Source of the DNA: Treponema_B putidum
GTDB lineage: Bacteria > Spirochaetota > Spirochaetia > Treponematales > Treponemataceae
Assembly (NCBI RefSeq): GCF_007830595.1
Contig: NZ_VLLD01000008.1
Direction: 5' to 3' (one strand)
DNA length: 64,000 nt
Under the pieces are notes generated by a model. That model saw only the letters and a list, made by a program, of their open reading frames with translations, searched no databases and was not told the DNA's origin. The translations under genes were made by a program, and so were the position numbers. Positions 43,708 to 52,592 of this stretch are shown here, piece after piece; position 1 is the stretch's first letter; every line of letters begins with the position of its first letter.

Positions 43708-45570
43708 TTATTCTCCCGCAGCCAGTTTCCAGCTTATGCCCGATTGGAAGTTGTTCCACATGCTGTTGTACATGCCGGTCTTTGCTAAAAGCTCTGCATG
43801 AGTTCCGGTCTCTTCAATTTTGCCTTCATTGATAACGCAGATTTGATCTGCATTGACAATTGAAGAAAGACGATGAGCAATCATTATTACCGTTTTGTCT
43901 TTAAGTAATTGACTTAATGTTTTTTTGATTTTATGTTCGTTTTCTGCATCGGCAAAGCTGGTGGCCTCATCGAGAACAATAATCGGAGAATCATGCAAAA
44001 GGGAGCGGGCAATCGCAAGCCTCTGTGCTTCTCCTCCGGAAAGGTATATTCCCTTAGTACCGTATACCGTGTCTATTCCGTCAGGCAGCTTTTCGATAAT
44101 ATCCATGCACTCTGCTTTTTGCAGTACTGCAAGGACTTCTTCGCGTGTTGCATCTTTTTTACCGTAGCGGATATTTTCAAAAATGCTTTCATTAAAAAGT
44201 TTATTTTCCTGAAACACAAAGCTGATAAGGTGCATGAGGTCATCTGTTTTGATATCTTTGATATTTACGCCGCCGACGGTAATTTCTCCGGAATCGACTT
44301 CCCAAAAGCGTCCGAGTAAATTGACGAGGGTGGTTTTTCCGCCGCCAGAAGGTCCGACAAGAGCAGTCAACGAATGTTCGGGAAGTTTAAGCGATATGCC
44401 GCTGATGGCCTTTTTAAAAGACTGTTCGGCAGTTTGAGTCTCTTGTGTTCCTTCTTCTTTATAAGAAAATACAACATTCTTAAACTCAATATCGAATTTT
44501 TTCGGCATAACCGAATGTTCCGGTTCGGGGGCAGGCTTTTCATTTAAGATAGCTTCAATGCGGTTGAGGGCATCTCCTCCTTGAAGATTTAAAGTTGAAC
44601 CGTACACGATTTTTATCATCATATTAAATAAAACAGGCGAAAGAGAAAGATAAAAAATAAAGCCGTACAAAAACTTTGCATAAGGCTCGCCATCTCCTGC
44701 CGTTCCGGCAAAGATAAATGCGGCGGGAACCAAAAAGATAAAGCCCGCTTTTAATAGAGCAAGAAAAACTGCAAAGCCGTTTTCCCAAGCAACGGTATAC
44801 TTTAAAACATTATCGCGGTAGTTTATAATCGAACTGTAAAAATCCTTAAAGCGGTGTACCGATTGATTAAAAGTTTTAATAACCGAAATACCGCGGATAT
44901 ATTCCGTACCGGCACTGTTCATTTTTTCAAGTGAGTTTTCATAGCTTTCCATAAATCCCATTTTTTTGCCCTTTGCCATCATCACACCTTGAAGAACAAA
45001 GGCGATAACAAGTGTCAAAAATGAAATAAGGCCGAATCGCCAATCAAAAAAGAAAAGTAAAAACAAAACGGCAATCGGACTAACTATATTTTGTACGACA
45101 TCGGGCAGCATGTGTGCAATAAGACCTTCAAGCGAATGGACATTTTTTTCAAATACCTTTCGCACAGAACCGCTTGCATGTGATGTGTGCCAGCCGACCG
45201 GAAGGCGGGCAAATGTTTCCGCCAAGCGCATATTCATATTCCCCATTAAATTGAATGCGGTAATATGCGAACATATAAGAGCACCGAAGTACAAAAGGAA
45301 ACCTGCTGCAGCGGAAATAAGAGCCGCCGCTCCGTAAAAAATCATCCGGTTTATATCGATCGGCACACCCGACATATAAGCTGAAATAATATCGCGCATA
45401 ACATAAAATACAACTGCATACGGAATAAGCAGTGCAACCGTACTCAAGCTCGATAAAAAAAGCGACACATAGATAAAGGGTTTATGCTTCCCCGCATAAG
45501 AGAGAATGCGGCTTACAACCCCCGCCTGCTTTTCCTTTTTAGCCTTCTTTTTTTCTTCATTTGTCTTCAT
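43708..45570 (-). CDS. ABC transporter half-molecule, partner of 45796
   Basis: 620 residues: a membrane domain with six helices, a nucleotide-binding domain with an insert (EEGTQETQTAEQSFKKAISG), Walker A GPSGGGKTT, signature LSGGEAQR, Walker B PIIVLDEATS and H-loop IAHRL. A ribosome site (AAAGGAG) lies before the ATG at 45570. The partner gene lies 225 bases upstream across a long palindrome. The DEATS Walker B and nearby switch histidine are normal, so both partners may hydrolyse ATP. Confidence 0.9.
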   Translation of the reverse strand: MKTNEEKKKAKKEKQAGVVSRILSYAGKHKPFIYVSLFLSSLSTVALLIPYAVVFYVMRDIISAYMSGVPIDINRMIFYGAAALISAAAGFLLYFGALICSHITAFNLMGNMNMRLAETFARLPVGWHTSHASGSVRKVFEKNVHSLEGLIAHMLPDVVQNIVSPIAVLFLLFFFDWRFGLISFLTLVIAFVLQGVMMAKGKKMGFMESYENSLEKMNSAGTEYIRGISVIKTFNQSVHRFKDFYSSIINYRDNVLKYTVAWENGFAVFLALLKAGFIFLVPAAFIFAGTAGDGEPYAKFLYGFIFYLSLSPVLFNMMIKIVYGSTLNLQGGDALNRIEAILNEKPAPEPEHSVMPKKFDIEFKNVVFSYKEEGTQETQTAEQSFKKAISGISLKLPEHSLTALVGPSGGGKTTLVNLLGRFWEVDSGEITVGGVNIKDIKTDDLMHLISFVFQENKLFNESIFENIRYGKKDATREEVLAVLQKAECMDIIEKLPDGIDTVYGTKGIYLSGGEAQRLAIARSLLHDSPIIVLDEATSFADAENEHKIKKTLSQLLKDKTVIMIAHRLSSIVNADQICVINEGKIEETGTHAELLAKTGMYNSMWNNFQSGISWKLAAGE

Positions 45571-45586
45571 AGTATTACTCCTTTAA

Positions 45587-45636
45587 AATAATTTGTAACT
45601 TGTAACGGATAATTCGTAATTGGAATTGAATTATCC
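45587..45636. repeat. Dispersed intergenic repeat also found at 52563-52594
   Basis: AATAATTTGTAAC (45587-45599) and AACGGATAATTC (45604-45615) recur in the same order on the minus strand of 52563-52594. At 45607-45636 GGATAATTC and GAATTATCC also form 9-base arms. Confidence 0.7.
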
Positions 45637-45671
45637 ACCGCCCTCCTTGGCGGTTCTGACAAGAGGCTTCT

Positions 45672-45800
45672 CCTAGCTCGCAAATAGGCGGAGCAGATGC
45701 TAGGAGCCTAGCAAAAATAAAGCGGAGACGTACTTTTTGTACGTTGAGCATTTATTTTTGCGTAGCGACAACGCAGATGCCCGCATATTTGCGAGTTAGG
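45672..45800. repeat. 129-bp nested palindrome between ABC genes
   Basis: Outer arms of 15 bases (45672-45686, 45786-45800; one mismatch), a perfect inner palindrome GCTAGG-AG-CCTAGC (45699-45712), and a long inner hairpin with arms at 45711-45733 and 45739-45761 (one bulge, several mismatches) around TTTTT. The right outer arm covers the stop codon of the 45796 gene. Confidence 0.82.
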
Positions 45801-47535
45801 CCGACCATGACTCGCTTTCCTTTTGTAGTTTGTACATCATTGGATACGATGACTTTCCTTTTATCAACTCTTCATGTGTACCTATTTCTTCTATCGCTCC
45901 GTCTTTGAGAACAACGATTTTATCGGCATTCTCGATTGTTCTTAAACGGTGAGCGATGACTATAACTGTCTTGTTTTTAACGAGCTTGCTCAATGCTTCT
46001 TGAATTAAGGTTTCGTTTTCGGGGTCGAGGGCTGCCGTCGCTTCATCGAGGAGGATTATAGGTGCATCTTTTAAAAGAGCACGGGCTATAGAAAGCCTCT
46101 GTCTTTCTCCGCCTGAAAGCGTGTAACCGTTTTCGCCGATTACCGTGTCATAACCTTGCGGCAGTTTTTCGATAAAGTCGGTGCACCTTGCAGCCTTTGC
46201 GGCGGCAAGAACCTGCTCTCTTGCAGCGTCTTTATTCCCGACAAGGATATTGTTGTAGACTGTGTCATTAAAAAGCACTACATCTTGAAAGACGATTGAA
46301 AAAGCAGTCAAAAGGGTTTCAGGGTCTACGGTAGAAACATCCGTGCCGCCCACACTCACCGTGCCGGAAGCGGCATCCCAAAAGCGGGCTGCAAGACGGG
46401 CAATTGTTGACTTGCCGCAGCCTGAATGTCCGACGAGGGCAGTGATTTCTCCCTGCTTGGCAGTAAAGCTGATATTGCTTACCGTATCGCGGCTTGCATT
46501 ATCATTGTATGAAAACGAAACATTGTCATATTGAATATCGTAGCCCTTGGGGTTAAAAGTTTCGCTTCCTTTCTGCTTGGGGTAGTTTATGATTTCCATT
46601 TGGCGTTCGACTGCCGTGCGTGCGTGGAAAAACTCGCCGAGCAGCATAAAAACGGCGGTAAGGGGTTCAAAAATTCTTCCGGCAATCAGCAAAAAGACAA
46701 GGTAGGTAAAAAGCGGGAGACTTCCCTGTGCATACAAAACTGCCCCGACTGCAATAACCAACGGAAATCCGAAGCGGATAATTATGATGGAACCTATCAT
46801 AGTCGATCCGACAAATAATTCGGCCTTAACAGCTTCCTTTGTGCTGTGTGCAATATCGTCTTTTACCTTTTGTACATAGCTTTCTTTTTTGTCGGAGGAT
46901 TTAAGCACCTTGATATTGTCGAGCATTTGCTGAATGGAATTGTAAACGCCGAGCAGTACTGTGTTAATTCTAACTGCATAACGGCGGGCTTGTTTGCGTG
47001 ATGAGTATACAAGCAAAAATCCGAAAACGGAACAGCTGAAAAGAGCAATCGTCATTCGCCAATCAAAAAGAGCAAGCATTGCCGCCGATACAATAATTGA
47101 AATTGCCGCTCCGAATAACTCGGATGCCGTGTGGCTTAATGCATGTTCCATTGTAGCAACATCGTTTAAAAGCGTTGCCGTCAAATCCGATAAGTCTTTT
47201 TTTCCGAAATACGAGAGGGGCAGCTTCCTGATACTTTCTGCAAGGGAAATACGCACATTAGCCGATTCGTCGTAACAGGTTGTATAGGTTTTGCGGTACT
47301 TGAGTTTTTCAATTAAAAAAAGCACAATAATGATCAGTACACAAATCCCTAGATAAATCCACGGATTAAAAGCTGCAAGGGAATCGCCTTGAATGGGCTT
47401 TAAAAGTTCCTGCAGTGCATAAAATGAAAGTCCCAACGGAACAATCAAAAACAAATTCCCGAAGGTAGTAACAGCTACTGCCTTGTTTAGATCCCGCGCT
47501 CCCTTGTCTGACAGCGCAAAATAATTCTTTAACAT
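45796..47535 (-). CDS. ABC transporter half-molecule, exporter-like fold
   Basis: 579 residues: membrane domain opening with LSDKGARDLNKAVAVTTFGNLFLIVP, Walker A GHSGCGKST, signature LSGGERQR, Walker B PIILLDEATAALD, H-loop IAHRL. I start at 47535, after AAAGGAG, not at the longer frame from 47571. Its N-terminal KGARDL resembles the 38115 gene, the first member of the other pair. It lies after the double ECF ATPase gene, across three tandem hairpins. Confidence 0.9.
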   Translation of the reverse strand: MLKNYFALSDKGARDLNKAVAVTTFGNLFLIVPLGLSFYALQELLKPIQGDSLAAFNPWIYLGICVLIIIVLFLIEKLKYRKTYTTCYDESANVRISLAESIRKLPLSYFGKKDLSDLTATLLNDVATMEHALSHTASELFGAAISIIVSAAMLALFDWRMTIALFSCSVFGFLLVYSSRKQARRYAVRINTVLLGVYNSIQQMLDNIKVLKSSDKKESYVQKVKDDIAHSTKEAVKAELFVGSTMIGSIIIIRFGFPLVIAVGAVLYAQGSLPLFTYLVFLLIAGRIFEPLTAVFMLLGEFFHARTAVERQMEIINYPKQKGSETFNPKGYDIQYDNVSFSYNDNASRDTVSNISFTAKQGEITALVGHSGCGKSTIARLAARFWDAASGTVSVGGTDVSTVDPETLLTAFSIVFQDVVLFNDTVYNNILVGNKDAAREQVLAAAKAARCTDFIEKLPQGYDTVIGENGYTLSGGERQRLSIARALLKDAPIILLDEATAALDPENETLIQEALSKLVKNKTVIVIAHRLRTIENADKIVVLKDGAIEEIGTHEELIKGKSSYPMMYKLQKESESWSA

Positions 47536-47592
47536 AATTTCTCCTTTGTTTGACAACCGAAAAAATATCAATTTTTGAGGGCGTTAAACACC

Positions 47593-47700
47593 GCCGTTTC
47601 TCAATGTTAATGAGAAACGGCATACTATAACTTGAGTTTTGCGCACAAGCACAAAACTCAAGTTGAAGCTACAGGTGCCATTTGCACCTGTAGCTTCAAC
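47593..47700. repeat. Three tandem palindromes between the ECF ATPase and ABC genes
   Basis: Hairpin 1: 11-base arms at 47593-47603 and 47611-47621. Hairpin 2: 16-base arms at 47629-47644 and 47649-47664 (one mismatch). Hairpin 3: 17-base perfect arms at 47662-47678 and 47684-47700. Hairpins 2 and 3 overlap by three bases. No T-run follows. Confidence 0.88.
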
Positions 47701-47730
47701 GAATCTCCTGTTATTTAATTTATATTTCAT

Positions 47731-49347
47731 TTAATTAAGTACTCCATCTTTCAAATAATTAAAGACCTCTTCTGCTTTTTCTTTTGTAAATTCCGAATGA
47801 GAAATCACAGCTCCTTTTTCCATTAAAATTATTTCGTCGGTAACCAGACTTAAAAATTCAAAGTCATGACTGATAATTAAAATAAGAGTTCGGTTAGATC
47901 GTATCGAATTAATCAGCTTGGCCGTTTCTTTCATGTGAAAGTAATCCATTCCTGAGGTCGGCTCATCCATGATGATAATACGCGCACCTGAACTGATAGC
48001 AGCTCCTATTGAAACACGCTGTTTTTGCCCTCCCGATAAACTTAATGGGTGCTTATCTTTTAGCTCCGTTAAATTCATTGCCTTTAAAATAGCTTCAACA
48101 TCGGGAGCCTTTTCTTCCTTATTTTCAGCTTTAGTGTTTTGTTTCGGTTTAATCTTTTTATTTTTTCCGAGAGCTATTTCATCTTCAACGCTTTCGGTAA
48201 AAAGCTGATAGCCTACATCCTGCAATACCATGTACGAAAGCTCAAGCCGTTGTTTGGCATTAATCTTTTTTTCGTTTAATAAAATGAAATCTTTTTTTGC
48301 TTTGAGTAAGCCGGTAAGACATTGAGCAAAGGTGCTTTTGCCTTGACCGTTTTTGCCGGTAAGAGCGATAACCTTGCCGAATTCCATTTTTAAATTTTGC
48401 ACACGGAGAAAATCGTCTTTTTCTTTTTTAAAGCGATAGAATAAATTTTCTACAGTCAGATGTGCCGATTTTGTGTCTTCCGTATTTTTATCTTCTTTAT
48501 TTTTACGGATAGTTTCCGAGCTTTGCTCCTGCATATAATCCGAATCTTCCAAACGGTTAAAAACATTTTTGTTCATTGTTATGGGACGAAGCAAGAGTTC
48601 TTTTCTATTTTGTTCCGAAAGAGCAAGGAATTCTTGTTGAGAAAATTCTTTTTCAAGCTTGCCTTCTTTTATTAAAAAAGCCCGATCTATAAGGCCATTT
48701 AAAAAATACAGGCGGTGTTCACTTATGATTAAAGTTTTACCCGACTTTTTTAAAAGACTAATAACCTCAGCTATTTTTTCTATATAATATAAGTCCAAAT
48801 TGGAAGTAGGCTCATCCATAACAATGATATCCGTATCGGCAGCAAGAGCTGAAGCTATAGCAATCATCTGTTTTTCTCCGCCTGAGAGATTAAAAATATT
48901 CCGGTCAAGCAGATGTTTAATATTTAAAAATTCCGAAATAAAGTTGAGCCTTTGATGCATTTTTTCAAAAGGCGTTCCCATATTTTCAAGAAAGAAAAGA
49001 ATTTCCGAAGTAGTATCCAGATTAAAAAACTGGGATTTGGGGTTTTGGAAAACCGTAGAAACTTTTTTTGAAATATCGTAAATAGGTTTTTCTTTTATCG
49101 ATTCTCCTAAAACTTCAATTGAACCTAAAAGTTTTCCTTCATAATAGTTTGGAATCAGGCCGTTTATTGTACGCAGCACGCTTGTTTTTCCGCATCCGGA
49201 AATTCCTGTAAGTAAAATACATTCTCCTTTTTTTACCGAAATGGAAATATCGTTTAGTGCGGATAATTTTTTTGTGTCTGTCTGATCCATATTTTCAGAG
49301 GCTTGATAATTAAAACAGAGGTTTTGAAGATTGACTGCCGTTTCCAT
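47731..49347 (-). CDS. ECF-type double ATPase (EcfA fused pair)
   Basis: A 538-residue protein with two complete ATP-binding cassettes in one chain: Walker A GISGCGKT (residues 48-55), signature LSGGEKQM and Walker B IIVMDEPTS in the first; Walker A GKNGQGKS, signature LSGGQKQR and Walker B IIIMDEPTSG in the second. It is the energising subunit of an energy-coupling-factor importer. The ATG overlaps the EcfT stop by one base. No membrane domain is present. Confidence 0.92.
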   Translation of the reverse strand: METAVNLQNLCFNYQASENMDQTDTKKLSALNDISISVKKGECILLTGISGCGKTSVLRTINGLIPNYYEGKLLGSIEVLGESIKEKPIYDISKKVSTVFQNPKSQFFNLDTTSEILFFLENMGTPFEKMHQRLNFISEFLNIKHLLDRNIFNLSGGEKQMIAIASALAADTDIIVMDEPTSNLDLYYIEKIAEVISLLKKSGKTLIISEHRLYFLNGLIDRAFLIKEGKLEKEFSQQEFLALSEQNRKELLLRPITMNKNVFNRLEDSDYMQEQSSETIRKNKEDKNTEDTKSAHLTVENLFYRFKKEKDDFLRVQNLKMEFGKVIALTGKNGQGKSTFAQCLTGLLKAKKDFILLNEKKINAKQRLELSYMVLQDVGYQLFTESVEDEIALGKNKKIKPKQNTKAENKEEKAPDVEAILKAMNLTELKDKHPLSLSGGQKQRVSIGAAISSGARIIIMDEPTSGMDYFHMKETAKLINSIRSNRTLILIISHDFEFLSLVTDEIILMEKGAVISHSEFTKEKAEEVFNYLKDGVLN

Positions 49348-50051
49348 TATGCATGTATCCTCGTTATTCCTGCAGCGATAAAGACCGCTATTATATAAAG
49401 AAAAATAAAAGCGTCGGCAGCCGTAAAGCGTGAAGTTTTATAGCGTACTTTTTTTGACGGAGCGTCTATGCCCTTGGTGTGTCCTGCCGCAGCAAGTTCG
49501 TCTCCGATTCTTGAAGCGGACGAAAGAAGCGGAACCATCACATATTCAAGTGTTAAAATAGGTTTACTGATTACATTTACTGCATTAAGTCCTATTCCCC
49601 TCATCTTCATTGCATTTTTAATATTGCCGTATTCTTCTTTAAGGGTCGGAAAAAATCTGAACATAACTGCAATAGTTATCACAAGTGAAAAAGGCAGTTT
49701 TAATTTTTCAAGAGCGTTCATCAAAAGACCGACAGGCGTTGAAGAAATTAAATAGTTTCCGGCAACAATGGGCATCATAAATCTGCGGACAATAAAACCT
49801 ACAGGCATTACAATACTTGTAACGCCGGGAATATCTTGAGGCAGATAGGTGAGGCCGGCAAGAAATAAAAAGACCGCCATCAATTTTATTGCCGATTTAA
49901 CTTGCCTGTTCATCACAAATAAAAAGGCTAAAAGAGCGGCACTTAAAATTTCTACATATATGGGAACAAGAATTATGATAGATGCTCCCATTGCCAGAAC
50001 TAAAAATATTTTTGTCCGCGGATCAAGAACCAAGATTGCTTTTTTTTTCAT
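49347..50051 (-). CDS. ECF transporter T component (EcfT)
   Basis: A 234-residue membrane protein with about five helices and the two short EcfT motifs: MRGIG near residue 151 and AAGHTKGI near residue 190, in the cytoplasmic coupling helices. Typical length. The transmembrane scaffold links the substrate-binding S component (50082) to the ATPases (47731), and all three overlap or abut. Confidence 0.9.
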   Translation of the reverse strand: MKKKAILVLDPRTKIFLVLAMGASIIILVPIYVEILSAALLAFLFVMNRQVKSAIKLMAVFLFLAGLTYLPQDIPGVTSIVMPVGFIVRRFMMPIVAGNYLISSTPVGLLMNALEKLKLPFSLVITIAVMFRFFPTLKEEYGNIKNAMKMRGIGLNAVNVISKPILTLEYVMVPLLSSASRIGDELAAAGHTKGIDAPSKKVRYKTSRFTAADAFIFLYIIAVFIAAGITRIHA

Positions 50052-50081
50052 TCAATTTTTTTAAAGAAGGTCTGCTTTTAA

Positions 50082-50663
50082 TTACAGAAGGCCTGCTTTT
50101 TCAAAGTGTTTCTTTAAAACTTTTTTACCCAAAAGCCCGCCGAGTAGTCCGCCTAAAAATGCCGTAATATAGAGTATCGGCATAATCCACCATGGGAGAC
50201 TTGTTAATCCTATTGCATATTCGGTTCCCATCATTTTTTCGGTGAGAGCAAAATATTGATCTTTTAAAATAAAGATTTGCCAAAACGCTCCGCAAAGCCA
50301 CAGCGACATGATCGAATATCCTGCGATGCTTCCCTTTGCCGTATTATAACCGAATATTTTGCGTACGATTTCTGCAAGGGCTGCAACAATAAGTGAGTGG
50401 ATTGCAACTACCGGCGTGTGTCCAGTGAGGGTCATAAGACATCCGGGAATTGCTGCAAAGATAAAAAGGGCGAAGGGTTTTTGCACCTTTGCAAGTAAAA
50501 ACATTACCGCAATTCCTAAAACTAAACTTACGGTAAAGGGGAATGCTAAATAGGTTATAATCGCAAGACCTAATGGCATGCCTATTACAAAAAGTCCTAC
50601 AAAATAAATAACGGTAAAAATACCTATATTGATTAGATCCTTTAAAGCCAACTTGTTGTTCAT
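50082..50663 (-). CDS. Substrate-binding S component, MptD/Trep_Strep family
   Basis: A 193-residue membrane protein with six helices and the pattern of the Trep_Strep family (integral membrane proteins found in treponemes and streptococci): NIGIFTVIYFVGLFVIGMPLG, PGCLMTLTGHTPVVAIHSLIVAALAEIVRKIFGY, and the C-terminal LGGLLGGLLGKKVLKKHF. S components bind the nutrient; this family has no proven ligand as far as I know. AGGAG precedes the ATG, and a consensus promoter lies about 75 bases upstream. Confidence 0.88.
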   Translation of the reverse strand: MNNKLALKDLINIGIFTVIYFVGLFVIGMPLGLAIITYLAFPFTVSLVLGIAVMFLLAKVQKPFALFIFAAIPGCLMTLTGHTPVVAIHSLIVAALAEIVRKIFGYNTAKGSIAGYSIMSLWLCGAFWQIFILKDQYFALTEKMMGTEYAIGLTSLPWWIMPILYITAFLGGLLGGLLGKKVLKKHFEKAGLL

Positions 50664-50740
50664 AAATAGACTCCTTATGAGATTGACAAAAATAAGGACA
50701 GCCGCCTATTAAAGCGCCGGTACTGTCATCAACGGCTAAC

Positions 50741-50768
50741 ATTATACAAAAAATAAGGATTTAGTCAA
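50741..50768 (-). promoter_or_regulatory. Strong promoter of the ECF/ABC cluster
   Basis: TTGACT (50768-50763), 16-base spacer, TATAAT (50746-50741) on the minus strand. The spacer holds CCTTATTTTTTG, and a near copy (CCTTATTTTTG) recurs about 30 bases before the mptD-like ATG, a possible operator or simple repeat. Confidence 0.75.
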
Positions 50769-50790
50769 CTATCAGTAACTTTTTTTTGAT

Positions 50791-50805
50791 CGGCCGGCCG
50801 GCCGG
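50791..50805. repeat. CGGCCGG palindromic block
   Basis: CGGCCGGCCGGCCGG beside the stop of the AAA gene, fully self-complementary and extremely G+C rich next to AT-rich DNA. A shorter relative, GCCGGCCGGC, lies near 54914. Confidence 0.7.
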
Positions 50806-52428
50806 TTATAAGGTTTCCGCTTCCCAAGTGCCGGCAGTTTCTTCATCGATACCGTCGGCAAACATCGCTCCTATTAGGACTATCTTTTTTCCGCCCGCCT
50901 TATATGGTTCAGCATAGCCTTTTTCTCTTATCTGCCGGATAGCTTCTTTAGGTGTGCCCGAATTCATCAGTTTAAACTCGAAGACATAAACCGTATCATC
51001 CGTGTGAACCACACAGTCAGCCCTTCCTTTTGAGCTTACTACCTCCGTTTGAACAAATTGTCCCATCAGACTAGAGATTATATAAAAGGCTATCTGATAA
51101 TCCCTTTCCCTCATCTGCACATTTTCTTTTGAAGCTAAACTGTAAGGAAGGCCTGCACAGGCTGTGTACATCCTTTTCATAAAAGATTCGGTATCTCCCT
51201 TTTCAATGTCTCTGACAAAATTGCCTATAAATAAACCGCTTGAATCCTTTGGGATTGAAGTATAGGCCGGCACAAGATTATCTAAAAAACCGTATTTTAC
51301 TTCATCATTCGGAAAGCCGAGTTTGTACAAGCCCAGTCTCTCGTCATAATCTTTTATGGTTAAATAGCCCGATTGGAACAGAATCGGTATCGGGTTATTC
51401 ATATCGGGACGGTAATCCTGTAAGGCATTTTCGCCCATTTCGGCATTTTCTAAAATATCGCGGATAGAAATATCTTTTTGCTTTTGTAAGGTTCTAACCA
51501 AAAAGGTGGGGGTTCCTGTTGCAAACCAGTAAGAGCCCGTTTCTTTTTTTATAAGGGCATTAAGCAAACTAAAGGGATTGTATACGCTCTCTCCTTCATG
51601 ATGAAAAAAATATCCGTCATAACGCTTTTTTAGAAGAGCAAGAGTTTCCTCATAACTTAGGTTACGGTTGACCGCCAACTCTTCAATTTCGGGTTTAAAG
51701 GATTGTATCAATTCGTTTTCAGTAATACCGCAAATACATGAATAATCTTTTTCCAGAGATATGTCCCGCAAATTATTTAAATCGCTGAAGATGCTCACCT
51801 TGCTGAATTTAGTTACCCCCGTTAAAAAGGCAAAACGGATATATTCATCGCAGGATTTAATGACTCCGTAAAAGCCCTTTAATATACGGCGGTATTCTTC
51901 ATTTAGGGACTCATTTATAATCATAGTTTCAAGGAGGGGCTTATCGTATTCGTCCACTAGGATAACCGCCTGTTTACCGGTTTTTTCGTAAGCTCTTCTT
52001 ATAATTCCCATAAAACGCTCAGGAAAAGTAGTCTCGGATGACCTTTCCCCATAGGTTTCTTCCCAAATACAAAGCCTATTGTTTAAAAGAGCTTCCAAAT
52101 CTTCTCTTGTCTCATATTTTGAAGCATTAAAATCCAAGTATAGAACGGGATGTTCAACCCACGCTTCGGTTTTTTCCCTTTCGGCCCTCTTTTCTTCCTC
52201 GTCTTCGATATAAAGTCCTTTAAAAAGGTCTTTTTTACCCGAAAAATAAGCCTTTAAGGTAGAAAGAAAAAGGCTTTTTCCGAACCTTCGCGGGCGGCTT
52301 AAAAAAAATACACGGCTTTCAGCTGCAAGTTTTAACACATATTCGGTTTTATCTACATAAACAAAGCCGTCATTACGCATAACTTTAAAACTTTGAACGC
52401 CTATAGGCAGTCTTCTAATACCGGTCAT
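50806..52428 (-). CDS. AAA-ATPase-like protein with C-terminal PD-(D/E)XK domain (DUF1703 type)
   Basis: 540 residues. The N-terminal AAA-like part holds RPRRFGKS (45-52, a Walker A variant), Walker-B-like AVILVDEYDKPLL and a sensor-like FAFLTGVTKFSK. The C-terminal domain has the nuclease-fold motif GRADCVVHTDDTVYVFEFKL. These proteins are common in Bacteroidetes and treponemes, often in many copies, and their function is not established. AGGGGA lies before the ATG. Confidence 0.9.
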   Translation of the reverse strand: MTGIRRLPIGVQSFKVMRNDGFVYVDKTEYVLKLAAESRVFFLSRPRRFGKSLFLSTLKAYFSGKKDLFKGLYIEDEEEKRAEREKTEAWVEHPVLYLDFNASKYETREDLEALLNNRLCIWEETYGERSSETTFPERFMGIIRRAYEKTGKQAVILVDEYDKPLLETMIINESLNEEYRRILKGFYGVIKSCDEYIRFAFLTGVTKFSKVSIFSDLNNLRDISLEKDYSCICGITENELIQSFKPEIEELAVNRNLSYEETLALLKKRYDGYFFHHEGESVYNPFSLLNALIKKETGSYWFATGTPTFLVRTLQKQKDISIRDILENAEMGENALQDYRPDMNNPIPILFQSGYLTIKDYDERLGLYKLGFPNDEVKYGFLDNLVPAYTSIPKDSSGLFIGNFVRDIEKGDTESFMKRMYTACAGLPYSLASKENVQMRERDYQIAFYIISSLMGQFVQTEVVSSKGRADCVVHTDDTVYVFEFKLMNSGTPKEAIRQIREKGYAEPYKAGGKKIVLIGAMFADGIDEETAGTWEAETL

Positions 52429-52531
52429 TTTCTATCCCCTTAAAATTATTCGGCAATTTTTAATGTATAATTAACCGTTGCTCATTGATTTATTATATCA
52501 TATTTTTTAAATTTTTATAAGGGAATAAGAA

Positions 52532-52575
52532 TAACGGATAATTACCGATTTAACCAACCGGTGAATTATCCGTTA
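52532..52575 (-). terminator. 12-base inverted repeat downstream of the LRR lipoprotein
   Basis: TAACGGATAATT (52532-52543) and AATTATCCGTTA (52564-52575) are perfect arms over a 20-base loop. Its right side is part of the dispersed repeat shared with 45587-45636, so it may be a repeat element acting as a terminator. Confidence 0.55.
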
Positions 52576-52592
52576 TAACCTGTTACAAATTA

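Noticed and set aside
43502..43759. 85-residue frame as a gene
   Set aside because: Its N-terminus lies in the end of the ABC gene in another frame, and the rest is an LRR remnant without a start or ribosome site.
50664..50740. Riboswitch in the leader of the ECF cluster
   Set aside because: I looked for a structured leader, but only weak GACAG/CTGTC pairing and a CCTTATTTTT repeat are visible; no known riboswitch motif.
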